This document shows, in pieces, positions 8,249 through 12,965 of a stretch of DNA of 12,965 nt. Position 1 is the first letter of the stretch. Each line of letters begins with the position of its first letter. Under the pieces are notes generated by a model. It saw only the letters and a program-made list of their open reading frames with translations. It was not told the DNA's origin and made no database searches. Origin of the DNA: JBHIBR01 sp046759145 [NCBI: Nitrospinota bacterium] (GTDB lineage Bacteria > UBA8248); assembly GCA_046759145.1 (NCBI GenBank), contig JBHIBR010000016.1, positions 1-12,965 on the forward strand, given 5' to 3'. The position numbers and the translations under genes were made by a program.

Positions 8249-9571
8249 TCAGCTCGCCTCGGGACGCTGGAGCCGGGTCTTGCGGAAGACGTCCCAGCTC
8301 TTGAGGAGCTCCACCGCGCGCTCGAGCTGCACATCGCGCTGGCCGGTGGGGGGCCTCGGCCCGGCCGGCGGCGGCTCTCGGGGGCGAGGCGTCTCTCCCT
8401 CCGGGGCCCTCAGATGGCGCTCCAGGTCCCGCTCTCGAATGGCTCTGCGTCGCGCGGCGCCCGCGGGCGGGGGAGCGGCGGCCACGAGGATATCGGGCTG
8501 GATACCTTTCTCCTGGATGAGCCGCCCCTTGGGGGTGTAGTAGCGGGCCGTTGTGAGCCGCAGGCCTGAGCCGTCGCTCAGGGGGACGATGGTCTGGACG
8601 GAGCCCTTGCCGAAGGTTGGCTCCCCCAGGATGAGGGCCCGCGCCAAGTCCTGCAGGGCGCCGGCCACGATCTCCGAGGCGCTGGCGCTACCCGCGTTCA
8701 CCAGCACCACCATCGGGAAGCCAAGGAAACTCCCTCGACCGCGGCTGACAAAACGATGGTTCTGGTTGGGGAGCCGCCCCTTGGTGTACACCACCAGCTG
8801 GCCCCCCGGGAGGAACTTGTCCGCCACCTCAATCGCCTGCTGGAGGAGGCCCCCGGGATTGTTCCTGAGGTCCAAGACCAAGCCCCGGAGGGGCTTCTGG
8901 CTCAGCCGCCGCAGTGACTCCTCGAGTTCCCGCCCCGTGGATTTGTGGAAGTTTCGAATCCGCACATAGCCCACCTGGCTCTCGAGCATGCGGCTCCGCA
9001 CGCTTCGCACGCGGATGATGTCCCGCACGATGACAACGTCGAAGGGCTTCGGGACGCCCTTCCGAAGGATGGTGATGGTCACCTTGCTCCCTCGGGGGCC
9101 CCGCATCCGGCGCACGGCCTCCTGGAGGTTCATCTTCTTCGTGGAGGCTCCATCCACTTTGATGATCTTGTCCCCCGCCTTGATCCCTGCCCGGTCGGCG
9201 GGAGTCCCCTCGATGGGGGCGACCACGGTGATCAGGTCGTCCCGGATGGTGATCTCAATCCCCAGTCCGCCGAACTTGCCCTCCGTCTGCACCTGCATCT
9301 CCCGGTAGACCTCCGGAGGGAGATAAGAGGTATGGGGGTCGAGAGTCCCCAGCATTCCCTTGATGGCGCCCCGGATGAGCTTCTGTTGGTCCACCGCCTC
9401 GACGTAATTCTCCTGGACCAGGGAGAGCACCTCGGCGAAGGTCTTCAGGCGCTCGTAGCCCTCGTCCCGCGCGGGAGCCTTCTGGGCGTATCCCCCCGCG
9501 GCGAGCGAGAGGCCCAGGGCCAAAACGAGCAGGGCCAGCCAGAGGGGGAAGCGCGAGAAGGAGCGGCGCAT
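8249..9571 (-). CDS. ctpA: Carboxy-terminal processing protease (S41 family, PDZ-containing)
   Basis: A periplasmic serine protease that trims or degrades exported proteins from the C-terminus. The 440-residue protein starts with a signal peptide (basic MRRSFSR, hydrophobic core about 9-24, likely cleavage near AGGYAQ). LSLVQENYVEAVDQQKLI and GMLGTLDPHTSYL follow. A PDZ domain spans about 100-185 with FGGLGIEI and SPADRAG-like GTPADRAGIKAGDKI. The S41 core contains GYVRIRNF, LVLDLRNNPGG, and the Ser297/Lys322 catalytic dyad in NAGSASASEIVAGAL and GEPTFGKGSVQ. The dyad spacing of 25 residues equals that of E. coli Prc. The tail is Pro/Arg-rich (about 367-408) before a final helix. ATG 9571 has a strong GAGGAG eight bases upstream, which decides the start. 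The gene sits between envC (19-base gap) and the deacetylase gene, suggesting that its targets act on the cell wall. Confidence 0.96.
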   Translation of the reverse strand: MRRSFSRFPLWLALLVLALGLSLAAGGYAQKAPARDEGYERLKTFAEVLSLVQENYVEAVDQQKLIRGAIKGMLGTLDPHTSYLPPEVYREMQVQTEGKFGGLGIEITIRDDLITVVAPIEGTPADRAGIKAGDKIIKVDGASTKKMNLQEAVRRMRGPRGSKVTITILRKGVPKPFDVVIVRDIIRVRSVRSRMLESQVGYVRIRNFHKSTGRELEESLRRLSQKPLRGLVLDLRNNPGGLLQQAIEVADKFLPGGQLVVYTKGRLPNQNHRFVSRGRGSFLGFPMVVLVNAGSASASEIVAGALQDLARALILGEPTFGKGSVQTIVPLSDGSGLRLTTARYYTPKGRLIQEKGIQPDILVAAAPPPAGAARRRAIRERDLERHLRAPEGETPRPREPPPAGPRPPTGQRDVQLERAVELLKSWDVFRKTRLQRPEAS

Positions 9572-9579
9572 GGGATAGT

Positions 9580-9585
9580 CTCCTC
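9580..9585 (-). promoter_or_regulatory. ctpA: Ribosome binding site of ctpA
   Basis: GAGGAG on the minus strand lies eight bases before ATG 9571, within the 19-base gap after the envC stop. It is the clearest Shine-Dalgarno in the operon and argues for this start over the long upstream open frame, which overlaps envC. Confidence 0.75.
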
Positions 9586-9590
9586 TTTCC

Positions 9591-10817
9591 TTACCGGGGG
9601 CGCGCGGCCAACCAGGAGAAGGGGTCCTGGGCCTCAGCCCCATGCCGAATCTCAAAGTAGAGGATGGCTCCCTGAATCGAGCCAGCGTCCCCCACCCGCG
9701 CAATCACCTGCCGGGGACCCACCCTCATGCCTTTCTCGACGAGGAGGTCGGCGGCATGCGCAGAAATACTATAATACTGCTCCCCGTGGTGGACAATCAC
9801 GAGATTTCCGTATCCCCTCAACCAGTTGGCAAACACCACCTCCCCGCCGTCCACAGGACGCACCGGCGCGCCCCGGGGAGCGCGCAGGGTGATGTCCCGC
9901 TGCGCCTTCTGCCCTCGGCCGTTTGGGATCACCCGCCCCTCCACAGGCCAGGGCAGCTTCCCCCGCTTGGAGATAAAGGGGGCGAGGCCCTTGAGCGCGC
10001 CCTGTCGCTCCCGCGCCAGGCGGTTGAGCATCCGGACCAGTTCCCTGCGCGCCTCTTCCAGTTCCCGCATCAGCTGGTCTCGGCGAGCCTTCTGCGCGCG
10101 AATGCCCTCCAGGAGCCGCTCCTTCTCGTTCCAGATGGCCGCCACCTCGCGCCGTTCCCGCCTCGCCAGCGCCCGCAGGCGGGCGAGCTGCCTTCGGCGG
10201 GCCCGAACCGAGCGGCGCAGCCGCCCGAGAGAGCGGGCGCGCTCCCGGAAGGAGCGGATCGCCTCTGCGTCCACCGCGGCGATGCGCCGGAGGTAATGTA
10301 GACGCTCCCAAAATTCCCGCATCGAGCGCGCGCCCACAAGCAGCCCCGCCCGAAGAGGGGCGGGCTCCATGTAGAGGGCGCGCAGGCGCCGGCCGAGCTG
10401 CTCGCGCCGGGCCTCGAGGGCGCGGGCCAGCCGCCCCTCGCGCCCCTTGAGCCCCCGGAGCTCTCGGCGGAGCTTCCGGAGGCGGAGGTTGTAGATGCGG
10501 ATCTGCCCCTCCCGCAGGGCGAGGCGGGTCCCCAGCCGGTCGAGCTCCTGGAGGAGGGAGCGAGCCCTCCTCTCCCCCTCGGCCTCCCGGGCGCCCTCGC
10601 GCTCGACGCGGCGGCTGAGCCCTTCGAGCTGCCGCTGCCGGCGTGCGATCTCCCGGTCGATGCGCGCCACCTCATCGGAGGCCGCGAGGGCGGGGACAGA
10701 AGGCGCAAGGGCAAGGATAAGCAGAGGGGGAAGAAAGACGCGCAGGGAACTTTTTAAACTTGAGATGTTACAGTAGACTCCGCAGGGTAATCTACTGATA
10801 TACAAATATTTGGCCAT
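9591..10817 (-). CDS. envC: EnvC-type murein hydrolase activator (coiled coil plus degenerate LytM domain)
   Basis: A periplasmic partner of FtsEX that in E. coli binds and activates cell-separation amidases. The 408-residue protein has an unusual AT-rich-encoded leader (1-24), then a signal-peptide core LRVFLPPLLILALAPSVPALA. Residues about 47-145 and 185-275 are long, Arg/Glu-rich coiled coils. Between them lies YMEPAPLRAGLLVGARSMREFWERL, a helical break as in EnvC. The LytM (M23) domain spans about 288-400. It keeps the fold landmarks GAPVRPVDGGEVVFANWLRGYGNLVIVHHG but lacks the first HxxxD metal pair, and reads ILYFEIR where active enzymes have HLHFE. This matches the dead EnvC domain (SLYFEIR), so it is an activator rather than a hydrolase. 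ATG 10817 lies four bases after the ftsX stop. A GGAG nine bases upstream is inside the end of ftsX, suggesting coupling. No ATG, GTG or plausible start with a ribosome site is seen downstream in frame before the signal peptide. Confidence 0.93.
   Translation of the reverse strand: MAKYLYISRLPCGVYCNISSLKSSLRVFLPPLLILALAPSVPALAASDEVARIDREIARRQRQLEGLSRRVEREGAREAEGERRARSLLQELDRLGTRLALREGQIRIYNLRLRKLRRELRGLKGREGRLARALEARREQLGRRLRALYMEPAPLRAGLLVGARSMREFWERLHYLRRIAAVDAEAIRSFRERARSLGRLRRSVRARRRQLARLRALARRERREVAAIWNEKERLLEGIRAQKARRDQLMRELEEARRELVRMLNRLARERQGALKGLAPFISKRGKLPWPVEGRVIPNGRGQKAQRDITLRAPRGAPVRPVDGGEVVFANWLRGYGNLVIVHHGEQYYSISAHAADLLVEKGMRVGPRQVIARVGDAGSIQGAILYFEIRHGAEAQDPFSWLAARPR
10771..10797. 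repeat. Inverted repeat in the AT-rich start of envC
   Basis: CAGTAGA and TCTACTG form perfect 7-base arms separated by 13 bases. A 10-bp palindrome CAAATATTTG follows at 10803-10812. Both lie within codons 3-16 of envC, in a stretch of about 80 bases of strikingly low G+C compared with the flanks. They could form an mRNA hairpin that modulates envC translation after ftsX, or be a remnant of an inserted element. No T-run follows, so a terminator is unlikely. Confidence 0.4.
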
Positions 10818-10821
10818 TTAT

Positions 10822-11727
10822 TTACGCTCCAATATCCCGCAGAAAGCGGCCCAGCGAGAGGAAGCTCCCGAGGGCGCCCAGGAGCGCCCCTCCCCCCACC
10901 ATCCCTAGCGCAAGCTCCCGTCCGAAGAAGCGAAGCTCCACCGCGCCCCCCAGCACGAGCTCCACGCCGGGAAGCAGAAGCAGGTAGTATCCCCCCGCCG
11001 CGCCCGCCAGGGCAACGAGTGCCCCCAGCGCCCCGTGGATCATCCCCTCCAGCACAAAGGGGGTGCGGATGAAGCCCTCCGTCGCCCCCACCAGGTGCAT
11101 GATGGCGATCTCCTCCTGCCGGGCGTAGAGGGTGAGGCGGATGGTGTTCGAGATGATGAAGACCACCCCCAGGCCAAAGACCGCCGAGAGGACCCCCGCC
11201 GCCAGGCGGATGAGGCCGATGGCGTCTTCGAGCTTGCGCAGCCACTGGCGGTCATACACCACCCGCTCCACGCCCGGGGCGGCGGCGAGCCTCCGGGCGA
11301 GGGCCGCCATGCGCTCCCCCCTATCCGCCCCGTCCCGAAAGCGCGCCCGGTAGGAGGCGGGAAGGGGGTTTTTGACCAGGCCCTCCAGGATGGCCGAATC
11401 CTCGCCCAGGCGTTTTCGGAACTCGCGCAGCGCTTCCTTCTTCGAGATGTAGCGGAGGCGACCCACCAGGGGCTCTCTCCTGATCATCCTCTCGACCGCC
11501 CGCCGCTCCTTCGCCCCGGCATCATCGCGCAGATACACGGCAACCTGGAACCGCTCCCCCCAGCCCTCCACCAGGCCGCTCAGGTTCACGAGAACGAGCC
11601 AGAATGCCCCCAGGATGAGGAGCGCCACCGCCGTCGTTCCGACCGCAAGGGCGCTCACTCCGGGGTTCTGGCGCATCCCGGCGAGGGCCTGTCCCAAGAA
11701 GAAGGGGAGCGAGCGCAACCACCTCAT
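10822..11727 (-). CDS. ftsX: Cell division protein FtsX (ABC transporter-like permease)
   Basis: The membrane half of the FtsEX complex, 301 residues, with the standard four-helix layout. The first transmembrane segment is at about 25-50. A periplasmic extracellular loop domain follows (about 52-165: FQVAVYLRDDAGAKERRAVERMI, YISKKEALREFRKRLGED, NPLPASYRARF). Transmembrane segments 2-4 are at about 170-193, 225-252 and 271-291. The conserved cytoplasmic block NTIRLTLYARQEEIAIMHLVGAT (194-216) contacts FtsE and continues into FIRTPFVLEGMIHG. The periplasmic loop is the part that binds EnvC in E. coli, and envC is the next gene. The ATG overlaps the ftsE stop by four bases (ATGA), so translation is coupled; the local ribosome site is weak. 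Length and topology are normal. Confidence 0.97.
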   Translation of the reverse strand: MRWLRSLPFFLGQALAGMRQNPGVSALAVGTTAVALLILGAFWLVLVNLSGLVEGWGERFQVAVYLRDDAGAKERRAVERMIRREPLVGRLRYISKKEALREFRKRLGEDSAILEGLVKNPLPASYRARFRDGADRGERMAALARRLAAAPGVERVVYDRQWLRKLEDAIGLIRLAAGVLSAVFGLGVVFIISNTIRLTLYARQEEIAIMHLVGATEGFIRTPFVLEGMIHGALGALVALAGAAGGYYLLLLPGVELVLGGAVELRFFGRELALGMVGGGALLGALGSFLSLGRFLRDIGA

Positions 11728-12380
11728 GACGCCACCAGCCGGCCCCGGTCGAGCCTGAGCACCCGCCCCCCCACGTAGCCCACAAGCGTCCAGTCGTGGG
11801 TTGCCACCACCACCGTCGCCCCCATGGCGTGGGCGCGGCGGAAGAGTTCCATCATATCGCGGCCCGTCTCGGAGTCGAGGTTTCCGGTCGGCTCATCGGC
11901 CAAAAGGACGGCGGGACGGTTCACGAGCGCCCGCGCAATCGCCACCCGCTGCTGCTCCCCGCCCGAGAGGAGGCGGGGCAGGAGATGCTGTTTTTCGGCG
12001 AGGCCCACCATCTTGAGCACGCCATACACCCGCCTTCGCGCCTCCCGGGCCCCCACGCCGATGGCGCGCTGGCAGAACTCCAGGTTCTCGAAGACGCTCC
12101 GGCGGGGCAGCAGCTTGAAGTCCTGGAAGACGAAGCCCATCCCTCGGCGGAGGTGCGGCAGCTCGCGGCGGCGGATCCGCGTGACGTTTCGCCCCGCCAC
12201 CATCACCTGGCCCCGGTCGGCACGCTCGGCGCCGAAGATGATCTTGAGGAGGGTGGTCTTGCCCGCCCCGCTCGGGCCTGTGACGAAGGTGAACTCGCCC
12301 GCCTCGACGGAGAAGGAGACCCCCTCGAGGGCGGGACGCCCTCCCCCGTAGCGCTTCGTCACCTGCGAGAGGCGGATCAT
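11724..12380 (-). CDS. ftsE: Cell division ATP-binding protein FtsE
   Basis: The cytoplasmic ATPase of FtsEX, 218 residues, which drives conformational control of EnvC through FtsX. It has Walker A GPSGAGKT (35-42), Q-loop FQDFKLLPRRSVFENL with Gln86, the ABC signature LSGGEQQR (138-145), Walker B VLLADEPTGNLDS with Glu163, and the switch ATHD with His195. Residues DFKLL and the overall form are FtsE-like rather than a LolD or MacB type, and ftsX follows immediately. I chose ATG 12380 because FtsE proteins typically begin MI-x-L-x-x-V-x-K-x-Y. However, a GTG at 12419 is in frame, has AGGA five bases upstream, and would add 13 residues (MSLRPLPLPRRCE). By ribosome-site evidence alone the GTG is the better start, so the N-terminus is uncertain. 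It is the first gene of the operon. Confidence 0.96.
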   Translation of the reverse strand: MIRLSQVTKRYGGGRPALEGVSFSVEAGEFTFVTGPSGAGKTTLLKIIFGAERADRGQVMVAGRNVTRIRRRELPHLRRGMGFVFQDFKLLPRRSVFENLEFCQRAIGVGAREARRRVYGVLKMVGLAEKQHLLPRLLSGGEQQRVAIARALVNRPAVLLADEPTGNLDSETGRDMMELFRRAHAMGATVVVATHDWTLVGYVGGRVLRLDRGRLVAS

Positions 12381-12443
12381 CTCACATCGGCGGGGCAGAG
12401 GGAGAGGGCGCAGGCTCACGCCATTCCTGCGCCTTAGGGGCGG

Positions 12444-12472
12444 ATTATAGGGGGAGAGGGACGAGAGGGCAA
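12444..12472 (-). promoter_or_regulatory. Sigma-70-like promoter for the ftsE operon
   Basis: On the minus strand TTGCCC (12467-12472, four of six matches to the -35 consensus) is followed after 17 bases by TATAAT (12444-12449, a perfect -10). Transcription would start near 12437, about 18 bases before the GTG at 12419 or about 57 before the ATG at 12380. It is the only good promoter I find ahead of the eight-gene minus-strand run. A perfect TATAAT in such G+C-rich DNA is unlikely to be chance, but use is not proven. Confidence 0.6.
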
Positions 12473-12515
12473 AGGTTCGGGGGAGTGGGTTATAGGTCCG
12501 TGGGTCAACAGCTAT

Positions 12516-12941
12516 TTATAGCTCATCAGGAGAAATCGAGGATTCCCTCGGCTTTTTCGCAGCCAACCTGCTCGCCTTGTAGTCCAGTTCATAAATAAAG
12601 TTCAAAAGATCCTCGATTATCTCGATGGCAAGCCCGAGATCTTCCCGAGAGGGTGCCTCCAGCTCGTGCAATGCCCTGTTGCCAATGAATCGAAAGCCAT
12701 GTAGGTCATCGACGATGTTCGCCGGAAGGAGCCTCTTCAAACCCTCAACCTTTTCCTCAATATTTTTACCACTAATCCCTTTGTCTTCACAAATGCCCTC
12801 CAGGAGAGCCCTGGCCCCGGCTGCACAAAGGACATTTAAGCTGCCGTTGTACGCGTGTATGATCTCCCGATAAATAGAGAAAAGCTTTTCGGGGAGAGCC
12901 TTGAATCTCTTAGAAGTTATCCCAAAACCTGCCTGAAGACG
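12516..12941 (-). pseudogene. DUF4145 domain protein, probably a 5'-broken remnant
   Basis: The minus-strand frame from 12941 to the TAA at 12516-12518 encodes a complete-looking DUF4145 domain. It shows FKALPEKLFSIYREIIHAYN, LCAAGARALLEGICEDKGI, KNIEEKVEGL, LHGFRFIGNRALHELEAPS and LAIEIIEDLLNFIYELDYKA. A TAG at 12942-12944 interrupts the frame upstream. Between it and the core there is no ATG or GTG; the first start-like codon, TTG at 12740, lies inside the domain. DUF4145 proteins of this type usually have an additional N-terminal part, so either a nonsense change or a frameshift broke the gene, or the DNA is misread near the window edge. Base composition is clearly lower in G+C than the neighbours, a sign of transfer. 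The domain's molecular role is unknown; it also occurs attached to restriction-type nucleases. An active short protein from the TTG is possible but unlikely. Confidence 0.6.
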
Positions 12942-12965
12942 CTATAATTCCGCCACGGTCCCCCT

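Noticed and set aside
8203-8334. N-terminal extension of the deacetylase frame
   Set aside because: The extra 44 residues are Ser/Arg-rich, overlap ctpA, and would put 66 residues before the membrane segment.
9572-9703. N-terminal extension of the ctpA frame
   Set aside because: It overlaps the end of envC, and the strong GAGGAG plus signal peptide fix the start at 9571.
12489-12508. TTGACC and TATAAC boxes upstream of ftsE
   Set aside because: The spacing is only 8 bases, far too short for a sigma-70 promoter; the pair at 12444-12472 is better.
12510-12523. Palindrome AGCTATTTATAGCT over the stop of the DUF4145 frame
   Set aside because: The arms are only 6 bases with a 2-base centre and no T-run follows, so neither a terminator nor a clear operator.

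Overview
The window is a gene-dense, G+C-rich (roughly two thirds by eye) bacterial chromosome segment. Nine intact genes and one 5'-truncated gene cover almost all of it, with one broken gene at the right edge. No RNA genes, phage genes, IS elements or CRISPR arrays are visible. FtsEX with a degenerate LytM EnvC-type protein, PBP1A and a YibQ-family deacetylase point to a Gram-negative (diderm). Gene order and protein style resemble deltaproteobacteria-like or related high-GC candidate lineages; this is an inference and the phylum cannot be fixed from sequence alone.

Layout, left to right. Bases 1-1461 (+) hold the 3' part of a TPR plus periplasmic-binding-fold protein of the 'penicillin-binding protein activator' (LpoA-like) type. 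It converges, with a 9-base gap, on a class A PBP (PBP1A, 1471-3876, -). After a 105-base gap containing a perfect 15-bp palindrome comes a long, tightly packed minus-strand run. In transcription order it is ftsE (12380) - ftsX - envC - ctpA - divergent polysaccharide deacetylase - tsaD - dusB - SDR oxidoreductase (ends 3982). Junctions include an ATGA overlap (ftsE/ftsX), a TGATG overlap (dusB/SDR), and gaps of 4, 14, 19, 29 and 46 bases, so this is probably one operon. A good sigma-70-like promoter (TTGCCC, 17 bases, TATAAT) lies just upstream of ftsE. At the right edge (12516-12941, -) is a lower-GC DUF4145 domain frame with no proper start and a stop codon upstream, probably a gene remnant.

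How the genes work together. FtsE/FtsX form an ABC-type complex that in E. coli recruits and switches EnvC, which activates amidases that split septal peptidoglycan. The EnvC here has lost metal ligands, as expected for an activator rather than an enzyme. CtpA is a periplasmic PDZ/S41 protease; relatives degrade peptidoglycan hydrolases in other bacteria. The YibQ-type protein is next to envC in enterobacteria too. PBP1A builds peptidoglycan and the LpoA-like protein may stimulate it. The segment is therefore a cell-wall synthesis/splitting neighbourhood, with two tRNA-modification genes (tsaD, dusB) and a FabG-like reductase at the operon's 3' end. I see no clear novel system; the most interesting points are the LpoA-like/PBP1A pair, the CtpA gene inside the FtsEX-EnvC operon, the AT-rich palindromic start of envC, and the broken DUF4145 gene.
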